A stretch of 64,000 nt of DNA from Eubacterium sulci ATCC 35585 (GTDB lineage: Bacteria; Bacillota; Clostridia; Peptostreptococcales; Anaerovoracaceae): contig CP012068.1 of assembly GCA_001189495.1 (NCBI GenBank), positions 1,240,001 to 1,304,000 of the forward strand, in the 5' to 3' direction. Position 1 is the first letter of the stretch, and every line of letters starts with the position of its first letter. Positions 35,019-43,836 of the stretch are shown piece by piece. Under the pieces are notes generated by a model. It was not told the DNA's origin. It ran no database searches and worked only from the letters and a program-made list of their open reading frames with translations. A program made the translations under genes and the position numbers.

Positions 35019-35858
35019 ATGAGAGAAATCGATTCATCACTTATAAGCGAAGTCGTTGCTAGGCTTTGCATAGATGCTAACTACCATCTTCCGCCCGATA
35101 TGAAGAAGCAGATAATCTCTTCATCAAAGGAAGAAAGCTGGGAAACCGCATCCATAATACTAGATCAGATAATAGAAAACTTTAATATCGCAGATGAAAA
35201 TCTCCAGCCGATATGTCAGGATACAGGTCTTGCTTGTGTATTCCTAAGCATTGGCCAAGATGTTCACATCAAAGGAAATCTCGAAGAAGCTGTTAACGAA
35301 GGCGTCAGAAAGGGATATTCGCAAGGTTATCTTCGAAAATCTGTCGTTTCTGATCCACTAAACCGTGTAAACACAGGCGACAACACGCCTGCTATGATTT
35401 ACTATGACATCTGCCCTGGCGATAAAATTAAGATTACAGTCGCTCCTAAGGGCTTCGGAAGTGAAAATATGAGTCAGATCAAGATGCTGAAGCCATCTGA
35501 TGGAATTGAAGGAGTAAAGGACTTTGTTATCAAGGTAGTTGAAGATGCAGGTCCAAACCCATGTCCTCCAATAGTTGTCGGAGTTGGTATAGGAGGAACC
35601 TTTGATAAGGCTGCATATCTAGCAAAGAAGGCTTTGATGAGACCAGTCGATCAGCGAAACAGCGAGGCTTTCTATGCAGAGCTCGAAGAAGAACTTCTAG
35701 AAAAGATAAACGCGCTAGGTATAGGACCTCAGGGATTTGGCGGAAAGACAACTGCCCTTGCAGTAAACATAGAAAAATTTCCAACACATATCGCAGGACT
35801 TCCAGTAGCAGTCAACATTAACTGCCACGTTACTAGACATATGACGGAGGAAATATAA
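35019..35858 (+). CDS. Mesaconase (class I fumarase-type hydratase) alpha subunit
   Basis: Fe-S hydro-lyase subunit, 279 residues, of the class I fumarase/tartrate dehydratase alpha family. Cysteines expected for the [4Fe-4S] cluster are seen in PICQDTGLACVF, AGPNPCPPIVVG and NINCHVTRH. Family name alone would give fumarase. Its position after citDEF and near glutamate mutase and methylaspartate ammonia-lyase supports mesaconate hydration to (S)-citramalate, as known for two-subunit mesaconase of Clostridium tetanomorphum-type glutamate fermenters. This substrate call is inference; promiscuity toward fumarate is likely. Confidence 0.82.
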   Translation: MREIDSSLISEVVARLCIDANYHLPPDMKKQIISSSKEESWETASIILDQIIENFNIADENLQPICQDTGLACVFLSIGQDVHIKGNLEEAVNEGVRKGYSQGYLRKSVVSDPLNRVNTGDNTPAMIYYDICPGDKIKITVAPKGFGSENMSQIKMLKPSDGIEGVKDFVIKVVEDAGPNPCPPIVVGVGIGGTFDKAAYLAKKALMRPVDQRNSEAFYAELEEELLEKINALGIGPQGFGGKTTALAVNIEKFPTHIAGLPVAVNINCHVTRHMTEEI

Positions 35859-36415
35859 TGGCAAAGAAGATAAATGTTCCTCTTTCTAGAGAGGAAGCAA
35901 GAAAATTAAAAAGTGGTGACAACTGCCTTATAACAGGCACCATATATACTGCTAGAGACGCAGCACACAAAAGGCTTTGTGAGCTCATCAAAGAAGGAAA
36001 AGCACTTCCCTTTGATGTAAAGGACTCCGTAATCTACTATGTTGGCCCTACCCCTGCAAAACCAGGCTCTGCCATAGGTTCAGCCGGCCCAACGACAGCC
36101 TACAGAATGGACGCTTACAGTCCTGCCCTGATTGAACAGGGAGAAACAGGTATGATTGGCAAAGGCAAACGCAGTCCTGAAGTTATAGAAGCCATGAAAA
36201 AACATGGAGCGGTTTATTTTGGTGCTATTGGCGGCTGCGGAGCTCTTCTCAGCAAGTGTATCAAAAGTGCAGAAGTAATAGCATACGAAGACCTTGGTGC
36301 AGAGGCTATCAGAAAGCTTTATGTGGAGGATTTACCTGTTGTTGTCGTAATAGATTCAGAAGGCAATAATCTCTACGAAGACGGCAGAGCCTCTTACCTA
36401 CAAACACAAAAATAA
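35858..36415 (+). CDS. Mesaconase (class I fumarase-type hydratase) beta subunit
   Basis: Partner subunit of 185 residues with the beta-subunit marks SGDNCLITGTIYTARDAAHKR, YYVGPTPAKPGSAIGSAGPTTAYRMD, GMIGKGKRS and AVYFGAIGGCGALLSKCIK. The start overlaps the alpha stop by one base. Together with the alpha subunit it forms the hydratase that links methylaspartate deamination to citramalate lyase. Confidence 0.82.
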   Translation: MAKKINVPLSREEARKLKSGDNCLITGTIYTARDAAHKRLCELIKEGKALPFDVKDSVIYYVGPTPAKPGSAIGSAGPTTAYRMDAYSPALIEQGETGMIGKGKRSPEVIEAMKKHGAVYFGAIGGCGALLSKCIKSAEVIAYEDLGAEAIRKLYVEDLPVVVVIDSEGNNLYEDGRASYLQTQK

Positions 36416-36452
36416 GACGAAGTAATAAACTATTTCAAAGAAAGAGGAAGAC

Positions 36453-37436
36453 ATGTCAGAGCTATTTCACATCGATCCAAAACTGGATATTCCAATTTAT
36501 AGACAGCTTGTTGATGTAATCAAGGCTAATATCCAAAATGGCAAAATTCCCCCAATGACAAAGCTCCCTACGGTAAGGGACTTATCAGACGAACTAGGAA
36601 TTGCTCGCGGAACAATAAAGCGTTCATATGATGAACTAGAGCACCTTGGTATTATAGAGAAGATACGTGGTCGTGGCACATTTGTAAGCTATAGACCTAG
36701 CGACAGTGAAAGCCGTAAAGAGCGTGCTATGGCCGCAATTGACCATATGTTTGATGAACTAGAAGACATGCAGTTTTCCATGTCTGAGATAAATATTTTT
36801 ATCAATCTAAGGCTCAGAGACCGCGCTTCACACCAGGACAAGGTAAAGATAGGAATTGTAGAGTGCAATCCCGAAACTCTCTATCAACTAGCTGAACAGC
36901 TTAGAGAAATAGAACAAATTGACCTATTTTCTTACCTCCTCAGTGATCTTCGTGAATATCCATACAAGATTAGCGAAGATATGGATTTGATAATCACAAC
37001 AGCAGCACATTCTGATGAGCTCATTGGTATCATTCCTCAGAGCGACAAGGTTATCAAAACAGCACTAACTATGATGCCAAAGAGCGTCGCTGGAATAATC
37101 AAAATTGCTCCTGGTGAAAAGGTCGGCATCATCTGTAATAGTGAAAAATTTGGTAATATGCTCTATGAGCTCTCTGAAACATATACAGAAAATGCTAAGA
37201 TTTCAAAGCCTCTTATGATATCAAGGGATAGCGAAATCACAAAGTATCTCTCAAAGAAGGATGTCATCCTTGTACCAGAAAACTACCAAAAATATTGTAG
37301 TGACAAGGTTTTGAATCAAATACGAAAGTTTGCATCTAAGCATAGACTAATTGAATGCTCTTATCAGATAGATGCTGGCTCATTCATGTACGTAAGAGAT
37401 AAAATAGAAAAACTGATTGATAGTAAAATACTTTAA
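36453..37436 (+). CDS. GntR family transcriptional regulator
   Basis: A 327-residue protein. Residues 1-75 are a GntR winged helix-turn-helix (IPIYRQLVDVIKANIQNGKI, LPTVRDLSDELGIARGTIKR, KIRGRGTFV). The C-terminal part (about 115-320) is not a common FadR, UTRA or aminotransferase domain; it contains IGIVECNPETLYQLAEQLRE and KVGIICNSEKFGNML, which look like two alpha/beta halves of a substrate-sensing fold. It ends the citDEF-mesaconase operon, so control of glutamate fermentation is likely. Effector not visible. Confidence 0.85.
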   Translation: MSELFHIDPKLDIPIYRQLVDVIKANIQNGKIPPMTKLPTVRDLSDELGIARGTIKRSYDELEHLGIIEKIRGRGTFVSYRPSDSESRKERAMAAIDHMFDELEDMQFSMSEINIFINLRLRDRASHQDKVKIGIVECNPETLYQLAEQLREIEQIDLFSYLLSDLREYPYKISEDMDLIITTAAHSDELIGIIPQSDKVIKTALTMMPKSVAGIIKIAPGEKVGIICNSEKFGNMLYELSETYTENAKISKPLMISRDSEITKYLSKKDVILVPENYQKYCSDKVLNQIRKFASKHRLIECSYQIDAGSFMYVRDKIEKLIDSKIL

Positions 37437-37445
37437 AGCACAAAG

Positions 37446-37480
37446 TGGAGCAGTAAATAATTACTGCTCCAACTCTAGTT
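37446..37480 (+). terminator. Terminator after the citDEF operon
   Basis: Perfect 11-base-pair hairpin (TGGAGCAGTAA / TTACTGCTCCA, loop ATAA), followed by a short T-rich tract. It may also stop transcription from the minus strand gene at 37507-37758. Confidence 0.75.
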
Positions 37481-37506
37481 TTATCTATTAATCTTTGATA
37501 TTTAGT

Positions 37507-37758
37507 CTAATATTTATATATATAGAAACCCCATATGCCATTGCTGAACTCACCTGCAGCGAATTTATGGATTTCTCCATCTATCTCCACTTCATATATT
37601 CCAAATCTATGGTCTTGATTGTACAGAGGATCCTTTACTGTGACGCTTTTGTGCGTATTATTCCATCTGTAATCAAATATATGTTTTCCAAATAATACTA
37701 TCTCATGCTCTTGTCCAGCAGCTGCAAACTGCCATGTTTTTGATTTAAGTATCTTCAT
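37507..37758 (-). CDS. Small hypothetical protein
   Basis: An 83-residue soluble protein rich in aromatic residues (KTWQFAAAGQEHEIVLFGKH, GIWGFYIYKY at the end). It has no signal peptide or membrane helix. An AGAGGTGATTT ribosome site precedes the ATG, which supports expression. It lies alone on the minus strand between the two methylaspartate gene groups. I do not recognise a family. Confidence 0.65.
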   Translation of the reverse strand: MKILKSKTWQFAAAGQEHEIVLFGKHIFDYRWNNTHKSVTVKDPLYNQDHRFGIYEVEIDGEIHKFAAGEFSNGIWGFYIYKY

Positions 37759-37869
37759 TTCAAATCACCTCTTGCTATTATTATATCACCTTTTTATTTT
37801 TATGATATAGCTTTTAAAAATCATCAATTATTTTAATATAAAAACTTTGCATTCCTATGTATATATGCG

Positions 37870-37898
37870 TTGACTTTTGATATAGTTCACTGTACTAT
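37870..37898 (+). promoter_or_regulatory. Predicted promoter for glmS-glmL-glmE-mal
   Basis: TTGACT, 17 bases, TACTAT, about 60 bases before glmS. The spacer and -10 hold an interrupted repeat (ATAGT at 37882, ACTAT at 37894), which may be an operator. Confidence 0.6.
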
Positions 37899-37960
37899 TA
37901 TGTTATATATCAATATAGATATTTGTATTATTATTTTTGATAGAAATTGAGGTCAAGCAA

Positions 37961-38458
37961 ATGCTTTCAGACAGAAAAAAGAGAGTTTTGATAATCGGAG
38001 TAATAGGCTCTGATGTTCACGCTGTAGGGATAAAAATCCTACACCATGCTTTTATGGCAGCAGGTTATGACGTTGTGGATCTTGGAGTTATGGTTTCGCA
38101 GGAAGAGTTCATAAATGCAGCTATAGAGTCAAGTGCAGATGCTATCCTCATATCCTCACTATACGGACAGGGCGAACTAGATTGCCGTGGAATGCGTGAG
38201 AAATGTGACGAGGCAGGACTTAAGAATATCCCATTGCTCGTAGGTGGCAATATAGTTATAGGCAAGCAGAAGTTTGAGGATGTCGAGAAACGTTTTAAGG
38301 AGATGGGCTTTGACTACGCCTTCCCTCCAGGAACTGCACCTGAGACAACTATAGATGCTCTACACCAAATTTTTAATGATAAAGACGCTGACACTGGAGT
38401 TCAATCCGAGGCTGATCATGAGAGCTCCGCCGAAATCACAGAGGAAAGCCATTTATGA
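37961..38458 (+). CDS. glmS: Glutamate mutase (methylaspartate mutase) S subunit
   Basis: Cobalamin-binding subunit of coenzyme B12-dependent glutamate mutase, which converts L-glutamate to (2S,3S)-3-methylaspartate. The 165-residue product has the base-off/His-on B12 motif DVHAVG with the axial His at residue 20, followed by SSLYGQGE and VGGNIV of the flavodoxin-like fold. The start at 37961 is chosen for GAGGTC six bases upstream; a TTG at 37937 is less likely. The last 25 residues are an acidic tail beyond the usual domain. Overlaps glmL (ATGA). Confidence 0.94.
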   Translation: MLSDRKKRVLIIGVIGSDVHAVGIKILHHAFMAAGYDVVDLGVMVSQEEFINAAIESSADAILISSLYGQGELDCRGMREKCDEAGLKNIPLLVGGNIVIGKQKFEDVEKRFKEMGFDYAFPPGTAPETTIDALHQIFNDKDADTGVQSEADHESSAEITEESHL

Positions 38459-39846
38459 GAGCTATCCTGCTGATTGACTTCGGCAGCACATATACCAAGC
38501 TTACAGCAGTTGATATAGAAAATGCTAAAATCCTCGGAACAGCAGCTTCCTATACCACTGTAGAAAGCGATATAAACGAAGGTCTTAATAAAGGTCTTTC
38601 AATTTTAAAGGACAAGATTGGCGATATCGAGTACGAAAAAACACTTGCCTGCTCTTCTGCAGCCGGTGGCCTTCGCATGATAGCTTCGGGACTAGTTCCA
38701 GAACTGACATCAGAAGCAGCAAAGATGGCTACGCTCGGAGCTGGAGCCAAGATAGTTAAGCTATTTTCCTTTGAGCTTACAGAAGATGATATAGAAGAAA
38801 TATCAAAGAGTAAGCCAGATATATTCCTACTTGTTGGTGGAACCGATGGTGGAAATACCGAATGCATAGTACATAATGCTCAGATGCTCGCTACTCTCAC
38901 GCCCATGTTTCCTATCATCATAGCAGGAAACCGCAACGCCTCAAGGGAATGCGAAAGAATTTTGGAAGGTCATGAGACCTATGTGTGCCCAAATGTTATG
39001 CCTAAGTTTGGCACAATAAATATAGCAGAGACACAAGGTAAAATTAGAGAGATTTTTCTACGTCGCATAATTAAGGCAAAGGGACTAAGCAAAGCTTCAT
39101 CAATACTTACAGACATTTTGATGCCTACCCCATCCGCTGTACTACAGGCGATAAACCTTTTAGCAGATGGTTGTGAAGGAGAGAAAGGTCTCGGGGAGCT
39201 AATTGCAGTTGATGTTGGAGGTGCTACTACCGATATCTATTCTGTAGCAAATGGGAAGCCATCACATTCAGGCACTGTATATAAAGGCTTGCCGGAACCA
39301 TATTCTAAGAGAACCGTTGAAGGCGATATCGGAATGAGGTATAGCATAAACGGTATTGTAGATGCTGCAGGACTGGATCGTATATGTGAGCTATCTGGTC
39401 TAAGCGAAGAACGCGCTAGTGAGCTTATAAGTTATTTAAGCACTCATACTGATGTAGTTCCAAATGGTGATGATGAACTTGAGCGCCTAGACTACGCGCT
39501 GGCTTCTATGGCTATAGAAACAGCCGTAACAAGACACGCTGGTTATATGGAAGAAACCTATACCGTATGCGGACTCACTTATGTTCAGACAGGCAAGGAT
39601 CTGCGCGATGTAAAACAGATAATTGTAACAGGCGGTAGCCTAATTCACACGAGTAGAACAGGTCAAATCGCATCTCATGCACTCTTTGATGTGGCAAATC
39701 CAATGTCACTCAGACCAAAGACAGCAGAGATACGAGTAGACCGCAAATATATATTAGCAGCGATGGGCTTGCTTTCAGCACACCATCCAAAAATCGCACT
39801 TCAGATTATGAAAGAGGAATTAAAAAAAGATGGATTTGAAAAATAA
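38455..39846 (+). CDS. glmL: Glutamate mutase reactivating protein MutL/GlmL
   Basis: ASKHA-type ATPase-like protein of 463 residues coded between the mutase subunits and thought to repair the inactivated B12 enzyme. Marks are [17 protein letters not shown] at the start (phosphate 1), [10 protein letters not shown], the second nucleotide motif [14 protein letters not shown] and [10 protein letters not shown] near the end. It is translationally coupled to glmS and overlaps glmE by 17 bases. Its name MutL is unrelated to mismatch repair MutL. Confidence 0.93.
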   Translation: MRAILLIDFGSTYTKLTAVDIENAKILGTAASYTTVESDINEGLNKGLSILKDKIGDIEYEKTLACSSAAGGLRMIASGLVPELTSEAAKMATLGAGAKIVKLFSFELTEDDIEEISKSKPDIFLLVGGTDGGNTECIVHNAQMLATLTPMFPIIIAGNRNASRECERILEGHETYVCPNVMPKFGTINIAETQGKIREIFLRRIIKAKGLSKASSILTDILMPTPSAVLQAINLLADGCEGEKGLGELIAVDVGGATTDIYSVANGKPSHSGTVYKGLPEPYSKRTVEGDIGMRYSINGIVDAAGLDRICELSGLSEERASELISYLSTHTDVVPNGDDELERLDYALASMAIETAVTRHAGYMEETYTVCGLTYVQTGKDLRDVKQIIVTGGSLIHTSRTGQIASHALFDVANPMSLRPKTAEIRVDRKYILAAMGLLSAHHPKIALQIMKEELKKDGFEK

Positions 39847-41281
39847 GAAGATACCAGAAGCCGAGTTTTTAGCACTCCGTGAAGAGGTTTTGGCTCAGTG
39901 GCCCACTGGTAAGGACGTCGACTTAGAGGAGGCTGTAGCCTATCACAAGGCTATGCCAAAAGATAAGATTTTCTCAGAAAAACTTATTAAAGCTAAGGAA
40001 AACGGAGATACCCTAGTTCAACCAAGAGCAGGCGTACCGGTAATAGAAGAGCATATCAAGCTCCTCAACTATCTAGAGGATGTTGGCGAAGCAGATTTAC
40101 TACCTACAACTGTAGATAGCTACACAAGGCTTAACCGCTATGAGGAAGCCGAAAACGGAATCGAAGAATCAATCAGACTCGGTCGTGCGATGATGAACGG
40201 TTTTCCACCTGTAAATCACGGCGTTAGCGGCTGCCGTAAGGTCATCGAAAGCGTGCACACCCCTGTTCAGGTAAGACACGGTACACCAGATGCCAGACTT
40301 TTGACAGAAATCACCTATGCAGGCGGATTCACAAGCTATGAAGGCGGCGGAATATCATACAATCTGCCTTACTGCAAGGATGTTCCAATGGAGCGCACAA
40401 TCAAAGATTGGCAGTATGTTGATAGACTTACTGGTCTCTACGAGGAGATGGGAGTTTCCATCAACCGTGAACCTTATGGACCTTTGACAGGAACGCTTGT
40501 ACCTCCTTGCGTATCACACTCTGTTGCAATTATTGAAGCACTTCTTGCTGCTGAGCAAGGCGTAAAGAACATCACAGTCGGCTACGGTCAGTGCGGTAAC
40601 ATAATTCAGGATATAGCAGCAATCAGAACTCTTGAAGAGCTGACTGAAGAATATCTACATAAGTACGGTTACGATGATGTAGTTGTCACAACTGTACTTC
40701 ACCAGTGGATGGGCGGATTTCCTGCTGATGAAGCAAAGGCATTTGGAGTTATTTCCTCCGGAAGCCTTATCGCAGGTCTATCAAAGGCAACCAAGGTTAT
40801 CGTAAAGAGCCCTCACGAGGCTATAGGAATCCCTACAATGGAAGCTAACGGCCAGGGACTTAGATGCACCAAGCAGGTTGTTAACATGCTTAAGGACCAG
40901 AATTTCTCTGAGGCAGCTCTCAAAGACGAAAAGGAAATTATCAAGGCCGAGACTCGCTGTATCGTAGATAAGTGCTTTGAACTTGGAGATGGTGACATCG
41001 CAGTCGGAACATGCAGAGCTACAGAGGCCGGCGTTATCGATATACCATTTGCTCCATGCAGATATAATGCAGGACTCATGCTTCCATGCCGTGACAACAA
41101 CGGAGCAGTGAGAATCCTAAACATAGGAAACCTGCCATTCACACAGGAGCTAAAGGATTTTCACAAGGAAATGATTGAAGAAAGAGCAAAAGCCGAAGCT
41201 CGCGATGCATCCTTCCAGATGGTTATAGATGACGTATACGCTATCGGTAAAGGTAGACTTGTTGGAAGACCAAAGCGCTAA
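39830..41281 (+). CDS. glmE: Glutamate mutase (methylaspartate mutase) E subunit
   Basis: Catalytic TIM-barrel subunit, 483 residues, which binds glutamate and the adenosyl part of coenzyme B12. The family-specific segments [45 protein letters not shown], and [19 protein letters not shown] are present, and length matches known GlmE (about 483). Its ATG lies within the end of glmL, so expression is coupled. Works as a heterotetramer with GlmS. Confidence 0.95.
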   Translation: MDLKNKKIPEAEFLALREEVLAQWPTGKDVDLEEAVAYHKAMPKDKIFSEKLIKAKENGDTLVQPRAGVPVIEEHIKLLNYLEDVGEADLLPTTVDSYTRLNRYEEAENGIEESIRLGRAMMNGFPPVNHGVSGCRKVIESVHTPVQVRHGTPDARLLTEITYAGGFTSYEGGGISYNLPYCKDVPMERTIKDWQYVDRLTGLYEEMGVSINREPYGPLTGTLVPPCVSHSVAIIEALLAAEQGVKNITVGYGQCGNIIQDIAAIRTLEELTEEYLHKYGYDDVVVTTVLHQWMGGFPADEAKAFGVISSGSLIAGLSKATKVIVKSPHEAIGIPTMEANGQGLRCTKQVVNMLKDQNFSEAALKDEKEIIKAETRCIVDKCFELGDGDIAVGTCRATEAGVIDIPFAPCRYNAGLMLPCRDNNGAVRILNIGNLPFTQELKDFHKEMIEERAKAEARDASFQMVIDDVYAIGKGRLVGRPKR

Positions 41282-41326
41282 ACAGCTTTCAATATATCTA
41301 GATGAATTCAGATTGGAGTTAAAGAT

Positions 41327-42580
41327 ATGAAAATCGTAGATGTAATTTGTTCACCAGGACGCACAGGATTTTACTTTGATGACCAAAGAGCGATCAAAAG
41401 AGGCGCTGGTCACGATGGCCTATTCTACACAGGCGAGCCTGTAACAGAAGGATTTAAATCAGTCCGCCAGGCTGGCGAGTCAATTTCTGTAATGATTTTG
41501 CTCGAAGATGGTCAGGTTGCCACAGGAGACTGTGCTGCCGTTCAGTATTCAGGCGCTGGTGGAAGAGATCCCCTATTTCTTGCAGAGGACTTTATCCCAG
41601 TAATCGATAAATATATAAGGCCTGAGCTTATCGGCAAAGACGCTGATAATTTCCGTAAGCTTTGTGAAGATATGGAAGCAATTAAAGTCGATGGCAAAAG
41701 ACTTCACACAGCCATAAGATATGGACTATCTCAGGCACTTTTAGATGCAGTTGCTAAGGCATCAGGAAGACTCATGTGCGAGGTTGTTGCAGACGAGTAC
41801 GGATGTGAAGTAAGCGATAAGCCTATTCCAATCTTTACACAGTCAGGTGATGATAGGTATAACAATTCAGATAAGATGATTTTAAAGGGTGCAGATGTAC
41901 TTCCTCACGCTTTGATAAATAATGTTGAGGAAAAGCTAGGTAAGCATGGAGAAAAGCTCAAGGACTATGTAGCTTGGCTCAGAGATAGGATTATTAACTG
42001 CAGAGCTGATGAAAGCTACTCCCCTGTTATACATATCGATGTTTACGGAACTATAGGAACAGCCTTTGGCAACAATAATTATAAGGAGATGGCTGACTAT
42101 ATCGAAGATTTAGGCGCTACGGCAAAGCCTTTCCATCTTAGAATCGAAGGTCCTATGGACTGCGATAGCAACAGAGAAGACCAAATTGAAGCGCTCTCTG
42201 CTCTAACAAAGGAACTTGATAGCAGAGGCTGCGACGTTGAGCTCGTGGCTGACGAGTGGTGTAATACCCTTGAAGATATCAAACTATTTGCGGATAATAA
42301 GGCTGGACACATGGTTCAGATAAAGACCCCTGATCTTGGTGGAATCAATAATACAATCGAAGCGGTTCTCTACTGCAAGAGCAAAGGCATAGGTGCTTAC
42401 CAGGGCGGAACATGCAACGAAACCGACAGAAGCGCTCAGGTTTGTGTAAGCTGCGCTATGGCAACACAGCCAGACCAGATTCTGGCAAAGCCAGGCATGG
42501 GCGTAGACGAAGGCTTCATGATTGTGAACAACGAAATGAACCGTATTCTCGCTCTCAGAAAGGCAAGACTTCGAAACTAA
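41327..42580 (+). CDS. mal: Methylaspartate ammonia-lyase
   Basis: Removes ammonia from 3-methylaspartate to give mesaconate; enolase-superfamily enzyme dependent on Mg and K ions. The 417-residue protein is close to the known length (413). Visible marks are TGDCAAVQYSGAGGRDP near 65-80, the HIDVYGTIG strand with a metal aspartate, LRIEGPMDC, ADEWCNTLEDI, and the catalytic lysine region MVQIKTPDLGGI, then GGTCNETDRSA. It follows glmE by 45 bases and has GGAG before the ATG. Confidence 0.95.
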   Translation: MKIVDVICSPGRTGFYFDDQRAIKRGAGHDGLFYTGEPVTEGFKSVRQAGESISVMILLEDGQVATGDCAAVQYSGAGGRDPLFLAEDFIPVIDKYIRPELIGKDADNFRKLCEDMEAIKVDGKRLHTAIRYGLSQALLDAVAKASGRLMCEVVADEYGCEVSDKPIPIFTQSGDDRYNNSDKMILKGADVLPHALINNVEEKLGKHGEKLKDYVAWLRDRIINCRADESYSPVIHIDVYGTIGTAFGNNNYKEMADYIEDLGATAKPFHLRIEGPMDCDSNREDQIEALSALTKELDSRGCDVELVADEWCNTLEDIKLFADNKAGHMVQIKTPDLGGINNTIEAVLYCKSKGIGAYQGGTCNETDRSAQVCVSCAMATQPDQILAKPGMGVDEGFMIVNNEMNRILALRKARLRN

Positions 42581-42606
42581 TAAATAACCTTAAGAACAAT
42601 AAAAAA

Positions 42607-42629
42607 TGCGTAAGAGAGGGTCTTACGCA
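42607..42629 (+). other. Hairpin after mal
   Basis: Perfect 9-base-pair inverted repeat TGCGTAAGA / TCTTACGCA with a GAGGG loop. No T-run follows, so it probably stabilises the transcript end in front of the true terminator. Confidence 0.5.
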
Positions 42630-42646
42630 CCTTATACGCGTATTAA

Positions 42647-42680
42647 TAGGAGGCTCAGGCATGGGCCTTCTATTTTTTTC
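42647..42680 (+). terminator. Terminator of the glutamate mutase operon
   Basis: Stem TAGGAGGC / GCCTTCTA (one G-U pair) followed by seven T. It overlaps the last bases of the convergent YcxB-like gene. Confidence 0.75.
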
Positions 42681-43173
42681 CGTATTCCTTATCCATCCTA
42701 GTCTTAAGCTGATCTAGGAACATCAGAAGTTCATCACTGCAATTTTCCTTAATGACTATAGATCCGTGCTGAGGCGATAGCATCAAATAGAAATTCGTTG
42801 GCGTCTCTATTATCTTATATAGCTCCTCATAAAGATATTTATTATCACCTAGCTCGCTATGTCCCTCATAGTAATTATCATAAAAAGTAAGGCTTGTATT
42901 TATACCCTGCGTATTTGTATTATCACTATATGCCTTAGTAACCTGCTTCTTCATCATTATATCAAGAACCATAGGCAGCGCTACAACTGCAACAATCATA
43001 ATGGTTCCGAGCTGTTTGTTACCGCTCCTAAAATTCACTACCGCTAAAATCAAAAGACCAAGCATCATAATGAGTTTAGCTCTTATATATCTCCTGTCCT
43101 GTCTCTGCACTGTAAAGGCAAATCTCATGTATTCTTCGAGACTCAAATCAATTCTAGTATTCATACCTTCCAT
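42670..43173 (-). CDS. YcxB-like membrane protein
   Basis: A 167-residue protein with a cytoplasmic start, two adjacent membrane helices (about 32-68, LIMMLGLLILAVVNF and LGTIMIVAVVALPMVLDIMM) and a C-terminal soluble part (TSLTFYDNYYEGHSELGDNKYLYEELYKIIETPTNFYLML) that matches the pattern of the YcxB-like domain. The family has no established function. GTGGAGG precedes the ATG. Confidence 0.7.
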   Translation of the reverse strand: MEGMNTRIDLSLEEYMRFAFTVQRQDRRYIRAKLIMMLGLLILAVVNFRSGNKQLGTIMIVAVVALPMVLDIMMKKQVTKAYSDNTNTQGINTSLTFYDNYYEGHSELGDNKYLYEELYKIIETPTNFYLMLSPQHGSIVIKENCSDELLMFLDQLKTRMDKEYGKK

Positions 43174-43246
43174 AAAGCACCTCCACTTTTATTATATACT
43201 ATTAATGTACTCTTTTTCTAGAGCTTTGTCATCAGTAAAGTTTAGA

Positions 43247-43747
43247 TTATTTTGATATAATACTCCAATGTGCAATTAGGGCATCTAGGCTAAATGCTGC
43301 ATTTGCAGGACTAGTTGATGGAAGCTCATATACCTCTATAACTTGCGCCTTGCAGTTTCTTAACGGAAGCGCACTTCCTTGGTTTCTATAAAAAAGCTGC
43401 GCCGCCTTTTTGCCATTTAGCACGATCTTTTCAATAGGCGCATTTTCAAGTATTAAAGAAATATCGCTAGGAGTAACGTTCTTTATACTAGCATCAGATG
43501 AGCCAAGGATTTCGCAGGATGCGATTACATCCCAAAGCGCAATCCTATGGGCCGTCAAAAAATCCTTCTTTTCTGACTCACTCTCTGGAACTTGGTCCTT
43601 AAATACTTGTGCAAGCACCTTCCAAAACCTGTTTTGTTTATTTGCATAGTAGAAGTTTTCCTCTCTTGATTTGACCGATGGGAAGCTTCCTAGAATCAGT
43701 ATATTTGATTTTTCATCAAAAAATGGACCTATGTTATGCTCAAACAT
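43247..43747 (-). CDS. DNA-deoxyinosine glycosylase (uracil-DNA glycosylase superfamily)
   Basis: Base-excision repair enzyme that removes hypoxanthine from DNA. The 166-residue protein has the family 6 start NILILGSFPSVKSREENFYYANKQNRFWKVLA and a late LPSTSPANAAFS, which replaces the HPSP motif of classic uracil glycosylases. The start at 43747 (MFEHNIG) is set by GGAGG five bases upstream; the open frame runs further but without support. It lies 18 bases upstream of the tsf terminator region, in its own transcript. Confidence 0.85.
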   Translation of the reverse strand: MFEHNIGPFFDEKSNILILGSFPSVKSREENFYYANKQNRFWKVLAQVFKDQVPESESEKKDFLTAHRIALWDVIASCEILGSSDASIKNVTPSDISLILENAPIEKIVLNGKKAAQLFYRNQGSALPLRNCKAQVIEVYELPSTSPANAAFSLDALIAHWSIISK

Positions 43748-43764
43748 TTTTCCTCCATATAGAT

Positions 43765-43806
43765 AAAAAAGGCACCGCATCGGCGGTTATCCGTCAATGT
43801 GATGCC
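43765..43806 (-). terminator. Terminator of the rpsB-tsf operon
   Basis: Minus strand 16-base imperfect stem starting GGCATC and ending GGTGCC, followed by six T. Confidence 0.8.
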
Positions 43807-43836
43807 TCTATAATCATTATTGTAGTTTATATTAGC

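Noticed and set aside
38455-39846. DNA mismatch repair MutL
   Set aside because: The gene name is shared, but the sequence is an ASKHA-type reactivase and it lies between the glutamate mutase subunit genes.
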